Of a stretch of 64,000 nucleotides of DNA, positions 10,226 through 22,084 are shown piece after piece (positions within the stretch are counted from its first letter, which is position 1; every line of letters starts with the position of its first letter). Position numbers and translations under genes: made by a program. The DNA comes from Gracilaria domingensis. Lineage: Eukaryota > Rhodophyta > Florideophyceae > Gracilariales > Gracilariaceae. The DNA is taken from contig VCMS01000107.1 in NCBI GenBank assembly GCA_022539475.1, positions 185,939 through 249,938 on the forward strand. The letters run 5' to 3'. The notes below the pieces were generated by a model. The model was not told the origin of the DNA. It searched no databases and worked only from the letters and a program-made list of their open reading frames with translations.

Positions 10226-13200
10226 CAAAATGAACACTTTACGGCTGGAGATGACTGGAAAACGCATTCGTTTTAAATGGTTTATTGTTTTGTTCCTATC
10301 TCTTTCAATTTGTGAGCAAAATCTATTCTGTAAGGACTAAAACAAAGCTCTTGAGTGGAGCTTCAAATCTTGCTTTCACGTCAGAAACAGATTTTAGAGA
10401 CCAAAACATTCATATCTCCGTTGCGCAAGAACGCCCGTTCCGAATAGTTGAAATGATTTGCAGCACATTTGCCTCTCTAGGTTGTCTTCTGTATCTTCAT
10501 CAAACAAGTTCATATTGGCCTGACTCTCTATCTGTAATGTCTCTGAGGTAACTTTAACAGTTTGGACCCTTTTGTACACTTCGATACTTCGAAGCTATTC
10601 GAGATTTTTTCTGAAAGTATACATCAATTGTTGCATTACCTGATGCATTGGATACATCAGAATGTGATATCAGGTAGCACGTTCTGAAAACTTTGGAGTG
10701 TTTTTCTGAAACTTGAAAAACATTTCGCGATATACAAAGGGAGTTGGGAGTCAATCTGACATTATTTATTTTGTCTTGGATAGAATAGTTGATGAATATT
10801 GAAATCAGTAGAACACAAAAAACTTCGCGATCAAGAGCAGTTTTCTCTATAATTTCGTTTCAGAAGACTTCCGCTTCCTCATCTAACTACCATCCATGTC
10901 TGGAATATCTGAAGTTGATAGAGTAAATTTTGAGCTCTTTGTACCTTTAGATTGACTGACAGAAGCATCAAAATGTTACAAGAGCGACATTGACGTTTCC
11001 AACTGGTTCTAGAACTCTTTCTGGTCACAGTATCACATGGTAACCTTCTAGAGTTCTTTGATGATTTTTGCGTCGTACTATTTTCCTTCTTGAAATAACA
11101 TAGAGGAAACACCTCTACTATTGGAAACTTAAGACATAATACAGAGGCTGATATAGATACCTAGAAGCAGTAAAAGGGTTTAAAAATTAGCAGAGGTTCA
11201 CTGATGCCTGGCTACCATTTACCGGCATACGCAGTTCCTATATTAGATACAGATCTTCAAGATTCTGGGAACATAACTTCTCTCCCAAATATGGCAGAGA
11301 AGTGACAGAAATGAGCGCGTTTAACTCGAAGATTTGTGAGAACGCCTATACTGCCAAGACAAGCAATTTCGGTCTAGGAAGATGCGGCCAAAATATGGTC
11401 CAAAGTTTGGCTTAATATGGCCATCTACGAAAACATAAAATGTTCGCCTCCAGTGGTTAAACAAAAGTTTTCGAGCTAAACGCCCTCATTTCGGTCACTA
11501 TTCGGTCATATGATGGCCAGAATCGACGTTCATAGGGAAGTTCTTTTACCTGTTCTTCACAAAAGATCTGACGAATTCCGAGTTTTCGTCTTATCCACAG
11601 AGTTCGCAGAACTCAGATCCATTCTGTTTTATGAATTCAGTTTTCACAGAGCAGGGACAGCTGCCATCTCAAAAAATGACGTTCTTTTATTCCGTTACAT
11701 TTTTTGTCATCAGACTTGCAGTAAGCATTCATGAGAAATTTCTTGGACATTTATATCTCTTGGATATGAACGATTAGTAAACAAAGGACATTGTGCACAT
11801 CTGAATCTTTTTATCATGCATATGATATCCAAATATTCAATTGGAGTAGAGAAAATACTTGTGCAGTTTATCTCTTTTAAATAGATTTGAGAGGCTGATC
11901 TTACACAGAACTAACCCCAACTGGGAGAAGTGTTGGTTAAATCTCTGCCCTTATTTCAAGTAAACTATTTACAAAGTACCTGGAGAGAGCTTATTACTGA
12001 CGAGCTTATTGCAGGATTAAAGGAAGTTATGTAAACGCAAACTTTGGAAAAATTTCTGATTAATTCTCCATGCGCGCGAAAAGTTCAGGTGCCAAACTTT
12101 ATCTTTCTAGATAGCCTTTATTTCTGTTTATATAGAAGTAAGTGAAAGATATTGAAGCAATTTTTTTTTATTCTTTACATGAAACGAACCATGCAGCATT
12201 CTCTCCTCTGCGATCACAAGGCTGACCTAAAACAGATTTCTAACAATAAAAGAACGATAAGAAGTCAATGGATATGTTGTTGCTTTCCCTTGATCAAATG
12301 CTTTTGAATTATACGTCAAAGCGTAAACAGTTGTTTTTACGGTCAAAGTGCAGAGCAAAAGTTTTCAGCTATGCTAAATATGTTTAGCGCCTATATATCA
12401 TATCTGTGGCGAACACGTTGGTACTAACAAATCTTCGAATCTGGGTGCCAAAGCGAAGCAGTGGACTCAGAAAAGAACGATGAACTACACAGGATGACCA
12501 ATATGAGCCCATAATTTACCAGAAAAAGACAATGATTACGACAGAACAGAAGTTCTGCGCAAAATCAAGAGCAAAGACGAAATTATTAGGAGTTGGCAGT
12601 ATGATGTCCAATGAAAAACAGAATATAAAAAGAAATAAAAGCAACCTACGCTAAAACTTTGTAGAAAATCGTACCTATGCGAGTTCCATCACAAGCAGCT
12701 CGACCTCTTCCAACACATTCCAAAGAGAGCTAATATATAAGAAAGGCATCAATTTAGATGATTGACATTTTATTCATAGTGTTGAATCTCAACCCATCTG
12801 AGAAGCTCACTGGGAACTTTAAAAATATCATGACGAACATACCACCATTCTGGTTATCTATTCATGAAGCTTTAGGTCTTCAGACCAACATGGCTTTCTT
12901 AATCAAAACAACGCGGCGACCTAGTGAATACAAAAATGCTTTTAGTACACAATACTTAGCTATTTACCAGTTTCAGACCGTTCTCATCGTAGGGGATTAT
13001 CAAAAGAGAGAGCAGTGTTTGCGTAATACAAGATAGTAAAGGGAGAGTCATTGAACCAAAAGCTCGAAGCACAGTGAAGAATTCCTGATTTTGCCTTGCT
13101 TAATATGTTGAATTGTGGTTTATACACGTAAATAATGGATAAAACGTTTCTTCCATGGCTCGCTACACTGCTATGCCTCATGGAGACATTCTTTACAGAG

Positions 13201-13275
13201 TTCTGAAACCTTCTAACTCGGTTTCAAAGGCATTAGAGCATACTAGTGGCATTGATAACCCCGTAGGCCCTCTTT
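10226..13275. other. 3-kb AT-rich desert
   Basis: No frame above about 92 codons and no recognisable protein motif. A reverse partial copy of repeat R1 is visible at about 11,640-11,730 (GCAGGGACAGCTGCCATCTCAAAA against the reverse of copy 3). The rest shows nothing I can name. Confidence 0.5.
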
Positions 13276-13425
13276 CTTAGCAAAACCCGTTTTTATTGAA
13301 GATTCATGGCGCGCTGAACGAAATTGACCCTGGTTGTCGCAATATCAATCCACTTTTGCGGAGGTTAATTTTTTCAAAACGTCACACTTATGGTAGCATC
13401 AGTGAAACAGAAGTCTTCTTATTAT
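13276..13425 (-). repeat. R2, copy b (partial)
   Basis: Begins CTTAGCAAAACCCG, like the terminal repeat of the full copies, then TTATTGAAGATTCATGG, GTTAATTTTTTCAAAA and CAGTGAAACAGAAG. It breaks off after that. Confidence 0.5.
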
Positions 13426-13511
13426 GGAATGAGGTTGGTAGTGGCTCCCTTACTACGCAAGGGATCTTGTACGCAAATCCACTGGAAACCCCCTTATCCT
13501 TGCTTTACCCA

Positions 13512-13850
13512 GGTGAACATTTGGGTGGGTTATGTACGCTTCATGTCTGATATAGGGATTCAGGTGATTACGCTATGTCTGGTTTGGCACAATGTCGTAT
13601 ATAAGTACCTATGTCAAGCATGTGTGGCATGAGTGCCTAATGCATGTGGGGTGATGTCAAATGTAATGAAATAAAATAACGTAATTTTTTGAGATTAGCG
13701 CTGTCCCTGTTGTGTGCGAATACCATCCATAAAGCAGCCATGCGCACGGCTTAGATTTGAAAAAGATAGAGCATACATCAGATTTTGGTACAAAACCAGC
13801 ACAGCGTGAACAGTTGAACTCCTTCACCAGACACAGACAGTACACAGATC
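13512..13850 (+). repeat. Dispersed repeat R1, copy 3
   Basis: GAACATTTGGGTGGG at its start, then TCTGGTTTGGCACAATGTCG, TTTTTGAGATTAGCG, CCATAAAGCAGCCATGCGCA and GACACAGACAGTA. It is the most complete copy and helps align the others. Confidence 0.55.
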
Positions 13851-14222
13851 ACCCCATGATCACTAGGGTTAAGAAGTTTTGACTGGGCTCCCTATTGAGT
13901 AATGGGGATGAGCCTAATACAACGTGACATCATTCACCAATTCTCTGCAGATGATATTGCCTTTTAAAACGCACACAGTGCAAGCCATGATGTAATTATG
14001 ACTTTAAGAAAGGAATTAGTTACAGATTCTGTTATCTAATTGAAACATCAATACGAAATTACGAGGCTTTCACTTCATAGGGTATGAATAGGATAATTTG
14101 ACTTTCTGCAGATATAGGTTCCACCAATATTCTGGTTTGTGTGGCGCAAACCACCGGAAGGAATCGGAAAAGGCCACAATCGCGGCGGAAGCATATATGT
14201 TTCCAAGATTTGCTACTTCACA

Positions 14223-14234
14223 TGGTATCAGAGA
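14223..14234 (+). other. Candidate initiator-Met-tRNA primer-binding site of a lost LTR element
   Basis: TGGTATCAGAGA follows ...TTCACA. The string TGGTATCAGAG, complementary to the 3' end of initiator tRNA-Met, sits at the LTR/internal border of many copia-type LTR elements, and LTRs end in CA. The 240 bases after it are GC-richer than the surroundings and may be internal leader. No LTR partner was found, so this is a short fossil at best. Confidence 0.35.
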
Positions 14235-16469
14235 GGCAGAGCCCTCAGATAACGCTTCATCATACCCGAGCGGAACTCCGGAAATCCCAGCCCGAACCTG
14301 TAGTCGGACGAAGAAGGGGAGTGGAATCGGCATACCGGCCACGGTGTAGCAAAGCAACAGCGCGTGGAGCAGCCCATATCAACAGTGGAGAAACTGGATC
14401 AATCGGACAAATGGCCAAAGCTGGCGACGCACTGGCTCCCGAATGTGTAAATATCTTTGATTAGAATCGGGACAAACTGAAGATCAGGACAAAGAGGCAG
14501 AATTTCTATGTCGAGGGGAAAATCGGTAAAGCAAGTAAGAGAAGGGCGGTAAAGGTTGGGCAGCACTTTTGAGTGATAAAGGCTAATGGCTAGGGCACTG
14601 CATTTACGGGATTCCATATGGGATCCATCGAACCTATTTTTTTACCTCATGTGATTATCTTTGCAACAGTTTCAGTACATCAGAAGGACACCTAAAGGGC
14701 AAAAATAAGGAACAGCCAAAGAGGTACTACTGCAAATCACGGATATCCTGGATGCAGACAACATATCCCGCTGACGTCCCATAGATTTCCCAAATTTTCA
14801 TCCTATGGACATCCAGTGAGCATCAATTTATCCCATAGGGTGAGCTCTGTTACTTTTCAACGTATTCAGACGGTATTCAGAAGGTATTACGGTAGTCGTA
14901 AACCTGGTTGCCAAATTTATGAAAATTCCCATTGATTAGGTACATAGTTCATCAACTCATCTTGAAACGTTAGTTTTCTTCCTCGCTGCTTCTGACATGC
15001 TAGAAATGCGATTCGAAACTCTCCGTAAAAGGTATTGTTTCATAATTGGCATCCTGTCAACTGGAATATCTGTTTTGTGCGCAGCACAAAAGACATATTT
15101 TTGCAGACCAACATATATACGGAAACCACGAATATGACCATCATCTCAAGGAAGAAGTTGCTCACATTCTTATCTTTCGCACTTGAAGAAAATACCTAAT
15201 TTTTGAATAGTAGAACTGGCTCTTGACGCATGTGATTTTTGGTTTATATAGTCAATATAGATGGATGGAGAAAAGGTTTCGCAGAAATCTGGATACGCTG
15301 GATATGCTAGCGAAAGTAGAAAAAACTTACTGCCTGAATACGGATCAGATATTTACAATATAATATAGCGTGTTCACTAAGGGCAAAGATGAATAACTCC
15401 TTCTAGTTCCGATAGAAAAGCAATGCTTATGTGGAGAAAAACAACATCCGAATAATGGCAGAACAAAAATGCACGCTAAAACAGTTAGAGGAATTTGTTG
15501 CATCCAAAGAGAGAAAGATGTTGGCGAAGTGTGGTCATATTTAATTTCTGAAGTAGAGCGAGAAAAGGAAGCAAAGATACGACAGAAAAGTTATCTCGAA
15601 CATGTTTTACGTTTAATTGTCTCCGACATGACGTAAGAGCAATTCTTTAATTGATACAGAACACCGGAGTGGTGGCCGACTGAGGCATTGACTTTCAGTT
15701 TTTTTTGACAAAGCCCAGCAAAGGTTTTTTGATATCTCCCCCATGCGAAAACTGGAGCAATCAATTTTAATTCGAATGTCATAAGATTTTCAACCGTTGT
15801 TCGCTCAATTCTCATAAAGAAAAGTCGTGAGTCATTATGCCTTCATTGAATCAAAATCTACCGAAGTTTTATTGAAAGAAAGTTTAGTAAAATATTTGAT
15901 CAATTGAAAATGCGTTGTGCATCTACAAAAAGTGATTGGATATAGAAAAGTAAGTAAATTTTCAATAACAGAGAGTTCTGCTTTGGTATTTGGAGATAAC
16001 ATCGCAGGTTCTACATCATGCTGCGCCTCTGTCTAAGACGTTAAACACTTTTGTCGCCATTTCTGCCTATGCAACCACCCCAAAGAATTCGCGCACCACC
16101 ATCGCCTCAGTGACCGTTCTACGTAGCGACTCCACACGTCTGGATTGCAAGTTTGTGTACCTCGACTGCTGTCAAACCACAATCATGCGTCGTTAAACAT
16201 AATCAAAGTCGTCTAAGCGCCTTGTTCAGCAGTGTATACTACCGAGCACTCTCAACTACCCGCACGCTGTCGAATCGGGTCTTGCCGCTTTCTATACGTT
16301 GGCCACTGTTGTCGCTCTCATTACGCCATTATGTCATATCTTCATGGCGAGAAATATTAACGCGCCGCACGCGGTACAGCTTGCAACTATCGATGCCGCC
16401 ACGAACTCCACGCCAGACGTCGTACCGCTGTTCACCAAGGCATTACAGTATAACATACGCTACTGGTCT
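14235..16469. other. Mostly AT-rich stretch, no gene seen
   Basis: The first 230 bases are GC-richer and may belong to the LTR-element remnant above. The remainder holds no frame with recognisable motifs. GGATATCC-type words near 14,745-14,840 recur around 21,100-21,250, suggesting shared degenerate repeats. Confidence 0.4.
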
Positions 16470-16474
16470 GTTTC

Positions 16475-17331
16475 TGTAGAGCAAAATGCCCCTCGATGGG
16501 GATGCACTTCAGTGCTTTTCATATAGGTTTGATCCGTTACCGGCTTCGCCACCTCATTTATGAGAGGGGATTGCGACTACCGGCCCATTTTGGGTTATGC
16601 CTAGGAAGGGTAATGTTTCTGCACACGTGTGCCAAGTTGGCCCGATAGCGGGTGCGCCGTGGCAAGCCTGCCACGGTTGCACACCTGTAGTGTATTGGCC
16701 GGCAGCGCCGGATAGTTAGATATTTTAATCGATATTTTCAAGTGCCGTATATAAGTGGCGGCACTTGCCGCCACTGTACGGGAAGTAAACCTCAACGAGG
16801 CCTTTGGCTCTGATCTTCTTGCCGCTTGCGCACGGTCACCAGCCCCATCCTGGGGAATACCGCCGCAATTCCGGGCTGATCAACCAACCTCCGTCCCTGA
16901 GGAGTACTAATCCGTCGTCACGGCACTTTTCTTATCTATTTTATTGTTTTCATTTCCGTCTTACGGCTTTCGCTACTCTGCCATACATTGTAGGTTTGTT
17001 TTATTTGTCTCGGGAGTTTTCCCGCTTATCGCGAGTCAGTGCTCCGCAGTGCGGCTCGTTTGTTGATCTTTTGTCGTCCCATACCGTTGGGCTGGATACC
17101 CCCACTCGCTGTGGCTCGCCGGAACCATCCGGATACCTACGCCGATTCTACCCCTTCTACCTCCGACTGCACGCCCAGATCGGGGCCACCCGGATTTACA
17201 CCCGGCTCGTGTTGGCCCTATCGGAGGGTTCTGCCGCTCGACTGCCCTTCACAGGGAGCAGGGCCTGAACACCCTGAGGTGCTCGTCCGCGACGCGGTTT
17301 GTTGTTTTCCCGTCGAGGGTTTTGCACCACA
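16475..17331 (-). mobile_element. Solo LTR, copy A, with 5-bp target duplication
   Basis: An 857-bp unit bounded on + by TGTAGAGC and CACCACA, so it runs TG...CA. It is flanked by GTTTC on both sides (16,470-16,474 and 17,332-17,336), the 5-bp duplication usual for LTR-element integration. It matches copies at 33,876-34,725 (same direction) and 23,654-24,431 (opposite) over most of its length. No coding region adjoins, hence a solo LTR. I assign - because the reverse copy is followed directly by an ORF; a TATATAA-like box near 16,750 is nearly symmetrical and does not settle direction. Confidence 0.8.
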
Positions 17332-17544
17332 GTTTCGGCATAAGAAGGGTGACAAATTTGGAAGGCAAGCTGCGATCTAAGCAACTTCTAAAGCTCAAAC
17401 GCTCTCAAGAGCGGGAATATTGCGTCTTCAATATGTTGTGATGCGTAGAGCAGGAAAGGAAACAGGGGAACCCCATGGGATGTCTGATTACCGCTTTTTG
17501 GGCCGTGTACGATCAGTGACAGATCCCTCGTGACTCCAAGGGTG

Positions 17545-17695
17545 CCCTAGCGGAGCTCATTTTCATTGAAGAATTATGTGGTACACGGAATCGAAGCCTG
17601 TCATTAAAATCTCAAGGCACTCTGAAGAAAGTTAATATTCTGAAAAAATCAAACGTATTGAAATATCAGTGAAACAAAACTCTTGCTAACGAATC
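17545..17695 (-). repeat. R2, copy c (diverged)
   Basis: CCCTAGCGGAGCTCATTTTC, then ATTGAAGAATTATGTGG, CTCAAGGCACTCTGA and CAGTGAAACAAAACTC keep the R2 order in the reverse direction. The distal end is missing. Confidence 0.45.
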
Positions 17696-18266
17696 CATGA
17701 CATTGGTAATGTTCTACTCACCACACGAATCAGTCCCAGCCAACCAAGCTAGGGAGAGAGAAAGAGTTAGTTTTCTTCGTAATCTCATATATCTAGATTA
17801 TGTACGGGTGTGAAAAACATGATGTGCAAAGGTCAACCCAGAAAAGTTTTTAGCACCTAAAACTTTATAAACTACATGGAAAATTATATGCGAAAGTATG
17901 TGTGAGAGATCCTTAAGTGCAAAACAATATGTCCAATATTACGTGATTATTTGGCACAACCTTTTGAAACCATTTCAATGAAGAAAGAGCCTTTGAAAGC
18001 CTTCTTGCAATACGTGTCCACGCCATTGGCAAGACTTGATATTTAAGCTGTAGAGAAATGGGGCAAGGCGTCGTACAATGCAAATAGTTGGACTGTTGTA
18101 TCAAACTTTTCTGCAATAATATAAGAAAAAAGCTCTTCGTACTTTTGATGGGAAACTTCGGCGGAAGCGATGTAGGGAAGATCAAACCATCTTCTTTGTC
18201 GCGTATCCACCATCCTTCGTCTAGTTATGAATTAAGATATACTGCAAGGGCGGGAATTCTGAGTCA

Positions 18267-18514
18267 CCCAGGCAAAACTCGTTAAGGGAAAACTAAAAGG
18301 GTTTTCAATAGACTTGCAGACAAGATAACTGGTGTAGTAAGGTAATATGAACAACGTCATTGAAAAATAAGTAAGTTTTTGTTTCACTTACATTTCCATG
18401 AGTGCATTTTTTTGCAAATATTTAATTCATCGAAAGTGCCCTTACATGTTATTGAAAGGCATCAATATCGATTACCGCCGCATGATGATTCAATGACAAT
18501 GGGTTTTGATAGGT
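18267..18514 (+). repeat. R2, copy d: 248-bp MITE with 3-bp target duplication
   Basis: Terminal inverted repeats CCCAGGCAAAAC and GTTTTGATAGGT, with TCA on both flanks (18,264-18,266 and 18,515-18,517). It is nearly identical, at equal length, to copy e at 53,243-53,490, so both moved fairly recently. No coding capacity. A 3-bp duplication fits PIF/Harbinger or CACTA mobilisation. Confidence 0.7.
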
Positions 18515-19434
18515 TCATCGGTGTGGTCATCCGTGAGACTCGAATATAGCTTGCTGCTTCCGTCATCTCAAACTTATAGACGTCATGGAGCTTCCGTTAT
18601 GCGGCGATTTGAAGACATAGAAGCATGCAGATGACGGATATTTACTGTAAAGACGTTGTAAAAGCTTTTGAGGGTCACGAAGCATTTCGTGCTGTACCAG
18701 GAAGAATTTAAAAGCGAATGAAACAGTGGAACAAAGCAAAATCTTGAAGGAGATAAATATGGCACGTCTGCATAAAACATCTTCTTCAAAACATTACTAC
18801 CTTTTTCGCCCAGGCAGACCACTCTCTCTTATGGGGGTTCTCCGAATCTACGCAAATTCTTTTTTATTCTACTGCATCCCAGATCTATATTGTGCTTCTT
18901 TTGACACCCATTATTCTTTTTCTTGGCATTTGTTGCTTTTCTCCGCCGCTGATATGCTTTCTACAATTCTTTGCTCTTTGCGATGGATTTCTGCTCCTTA
19001 ATGCTCAATGTTTCATTCCGCAGCTCCTTACAAGGCTCCGCAGGGCATTCCTTCAATGCATTTCTTTTGATCTTAGCCACGCGGTCAAAAATGTTGCTGA
19101 AGTGCCTATTTTTTTCAACCATGCATGGCTATTATTTGCAGACTACTTTGGAAGGGGTTGTTCTTGCTTCAGTCTTTAAAATCTGAGCGCTTGGTTGATC
19201 GCTTCCATTTGTTGCTGCTTTTTTGATTTACTTTAGTTGTGAAGTTGATGCCGAACATTACTCAACTAACTTGAGGGTTTTAATTGTTTTTCTTTCTGTT
19301 TATGGGGTTTGTTTTTCAATTTTTTGGTCAATTTTCTTCTCTTGCAGGCAACTGATCTACGTTGATATCGGTCATCCTTTCATAGTTGTTTTCTCGAGCA
19401 TCTCTTCCACGATAGTTGAACCTACCACTACTAC
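18515..19434 (-). other. Purine-rich (minus) stretch, possible transposase remnant
   Basis: On the minus strand one zone reads FDRVAKIKRNALKECPAEPC and then a lysine-rich run. Another (18,583-18,822) contains KCFVTLKSFYNVFTVNIRHL, resembling the region before the catalytic core of PIF-type transposases. Several stops interrupt it. Too weak to name. Confidence 0.2.
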
Positions 19435-19670
19435 CCCGGTGAAACTTTCTGTCATTAGCTTTTCAATCACGTTTCTATTAGTAGCCATATTTTCGTAGTA
19501 TTCCAATATGTTTTCAATGCTAATTTCTCGTCAAGAGTTTCTGGGTTGCCATCTTTTAATCGAGATGCAATAAAATGCTGTTTTAATAAATTAACAGAGA
19601 ACCTAAAGAATTCTTCTTGAATCATGAATGAAGTATTAATGGGAGACGCGCTCTAGTTGTTCCGCCTGGG
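19435..19670 (+). repeat. MITE family R3, copy 1 (236 bp)
   Basis: Starts CCCGGTGAAACTTTCTG and ends GTTCCGCCTGGG. Shares its whole length with copies at 21,311 (reverse) and 21,850, including CAATAAAATGCTGTTTTAA and CCTAAAGAATTCTTCTTGAA. TAC precedes it but the right flank is AAA, so its target duplication has decayed. Confidence 0.7.
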
Positions 19671-20160
19671 AAAGCGCCATTTCGACCAAAATTATAATCC
19701 ACAATAGCTATAATGAATGACTGCTGCTTTGTTTGCATGCCAGTGCTGCGAATGGAAATCTCATATGAAAGCATTACTAGTGCTGAAAGTGGTGTACTGC
19801 AAATATTAATACAGAGAAAAAAGTAGATAAAATCTGAATGACAAACGCAAGGGCAGTATTCAGTGCTAGGAATTCAAGTGCTCTTCGAATTCGTTCTGTC
19901 TGCTCATCTCATTGATCCACGGGGCGCAAAACAAAGTAAGCTCAACTTTCGTGGAAAGAAATCGATATAAATAGAGTGGAACGTCTAGATATTTTGCTCT
20001 ATAGGTCCAAAACGATGATATCTAAAAAGAAATACGCTTACATCCAAGAATTTTGCCACGCTCAAAATTTTGAGGGTTTTCACCTTCTCACCAAATACTC
20101 CACCCTTTACTTTCGATGGATTCCTTTTAGAATCGTGGAAGCAGAGTTAAAGGAAACTAT

Positions 20161-20169
20161 TATATAAAG
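20161..20169 (+). promoter_or_regulatory. TATA box of the second Cys-rich gene
   Basis: TATATAAAG; its TATAAA core starts at 20,163, 142 bp before the ATG at 20,305. This matches the 141 bp seen at the paralogue. Confidence 0.5.
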
Positions 20170-20304
20170 CCATTTCAAGCAAGCAGATTTCAGATGGTTC
20201 AAGTGAAGTTGCTTGGAAATTTTATTTAGAGCTACCGTCACGGCAATTTTCTATGTACGTAGCTAAAAGCATTGTACACTTTCTTCAAACTTAACACATC
20301 ATTT

Positions 20305-20529
20305 ATGCAGTTTAAACGCTCTCAAAAAAACGATAAGTACGTTCGGCAAAGAGGTTGCTGCGACAAGGCTCAATTTATTGGAGGAGAATACCCAGAGACG
20401 CATAATTGCGGCCGTTGCAACCATTCTTGTTTATCACATTGCATGATATTTTGCGAAATTTGTAACTCTATTTTCTATGCCTGCAAAAAATGTCGAAGTG
20501 GTTATTGCTCAAACTGGAACTGTCCGTAA
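20305..20529 (+). CDS. Small Cys/His-rich protein, copy B (74 aa, unknown family)
   Basis: I do not recognise the family. The ATG at 20,305 gives 74 residues starting MQFK, the same length as the protein at 7,691-7,915, and the two align end to end without gaps. Ligand-type residues: C18, C19, H33, C35-x2-C38, H40, C42, H45, C46, C50-x2-C53, C60-x2-C63, C68, C73. It replaces C71 of copy A by Trp. The two DNA sequences differ at many sites, yet neither has lost frame or length; inside transposon debris that points to selection on the protein (inference). The ATG is preceded by a TTGTACACTTTCTT block at about 32 bp and a TATA box at 142 bp, both mirrored upstream of copy A. The frame is open for 33 bases before the ATG. 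As in copy A, ATGCAG could also be a splice acceptor. Zinc binding, a toxin-like or antimicrobial role and transposon-accessory function are all possible. Confidence 0.65.
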   Translation: MQFKRSQKNDKYVRQRGCCDKAQFIGGEYPETHNCGRCNHSCLSHCMIFCEICNSIFYACKKCRSGYCSNWNCP

Positions 20530-21310
20530 ACTTGCTGATCTTTCAGAAACGATGATACTTTTTAGGTCGAGCACACTACGTATACAACTCAATACTGTGT
20601 AAGTTAAGACACTGCCAAGATTTAAATTCAAAACATAGCAAAGAGCGCAAACGTATTTGTAGAGCTCTTGAGAACGAAACAGAAGACTGACGCAAATTAA
20701 TCTTAGGAGTGATATCGAATTAATCCTATGTTGCACAAGATTCGTATTCAAGTTATGTCTTTCAGAATTGAAAATTAATCCGACGACTATCAAGAGGACG
20801 AGAAGTAGACAGAACAAAAATTCTTTATATAATGGCTGTGATGAGGGAATAATAAGAGCAGAAAGTAGAACGCCGTTCGAATGTTGTACTATAGATCTCG
20901 AACCCAAGGGTCCTCTGGATATCATCAGGGCATCATACGGAAATTCGTGATATCCGATAAACATTCAGCTGATATGACAGGTGATATACGAAATAATGCT
21001 ACGTTGCTGCCCTCGAGATCTACGCAGATTATTACAGCAGATTTAACGAATGACATGAGGATTGATTTCGAAATCCGAATGTTCATTTCCTAAGATTTCT
21101 CGGGCAACAGTAGGATATCCAGAAATCTGAAGCTTATCATTCGTACTAGATTCCATACCCAATAATTTGTATCGTTTGAACATCAATCGGACATCCCATT
21201 CTGAAGCTCAGGGGAATATCCAGACAATCCAGCGAACATCAATGGGATGTCAAAACAATATCACATCCGTACATCAAAACGTTGCTCTGAGTGATATATA
21301 GTCACGGTTA
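20530..21310. other. AT-rich stretch downstream of the Cys-rich gene
   Basis: A 151-codon minus frame (20,509-20,964) is hydrophobic but overlaps the end of the Cys-rich gene and has no known motif, so I do not accept it. GGATATCC words recur near 20,915-21,250. Confidence 0.35.
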
Positions 21311-21546
21311 CCCAGGCGAAAAAACTGGAGTACCTCCGTCCTTAAGATTTCATTTACTCTTCAAGAAGAATTCTTTAGGTTCTCTGCTAATTTATTAAAA
21401 TGGAATTCTATTGCATTTCCATTGAGAGAAAACAAGCCAAAACTTTTGACTTGAAGTTGGCATCGGTAAGATATTGGAATACTACGAAAATATCGCCACT
21501 TATAGAAACCGGAATGAAAAGCTAATGACAGAAAGTTCCGCCTAGG
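21311..21546 (-). repeat. MITE family R3, copy 2 (236 bp) with TTA duplication
   Basis: Runs CCCAGGCG to CCGCCTAGG with TTA directly on both sides (21,308-21,310 and 21,547-21,549), the classic PIF/Harbinger target. It is in reverse orientation to copies 1 and 3. Confidence 0.75.
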
Positions 21547-21849
21547 TTATTAGTTTGAACAAGGAAATATTAAGCATCTGCACAGACTATACCTCACAAC
21601 CAGTCAAAAAGGCAACGCTGAGCTTATCTTCCTACTCTCGAGAGATTTCCGCTCACAAAAAGGACAACTTTTGAAGTTGCAGGCAGTTAAAAGTTTGGAG
21701 ATAAACTGAAGCGGATACCTCAAAGCTGGAATCTTTTTGGAAGCTCAGTGAGGTGTGTCGTTGCTTTATTACAAAATGCTGAGTTGTGTGGGTTTTGTGT
21801 ATTGTGGGTATATTTGCTTATCTATACGAAGAATATGCAAAATCACTAC

Positions 21850-22084
21850 CCCAGGCGGAACTTTTCATCAATAGGTTTTCAATCAGATTTCTATAAGTAG
21901 CGATATTTTCGTAATATTCCAATATCGTTTCAATACCAATTACGTACCAAATTTTTTTTTTGCCATCTCTCAATAGAAATGCAATAAAATGCCGTTTTAA
22001 GCAATTAACAGAAAACCTAAAGAATTCTTCTTGAAGCGTGAATGAAGCCTTAATGACGGACGCACTCTAGTTTTTCCGCCTGCG
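21850..22084 (+). repeat. MITE family R3, copy 3 (235 bp) with TAC duplication
   Basis: Runs CCCAGGCGGAAC to TTTTTCCGCCTGCG with TAC on both sides (21,847-21,849 and 22,085-22,087). The TIR core CAGGCGGAA / TTCCGCCTG is perfect. Together with copy 2, 300 bp away in reverse orientation, it forms an inverted pair. Confidence 0.75.

Noticed and set aside
18583-18822. Minus frame as a living transposase gene
   Set aside because: Resemblance to the PIF N-terminal region is weak and stops interrupt both sides; left as a possible remnant.
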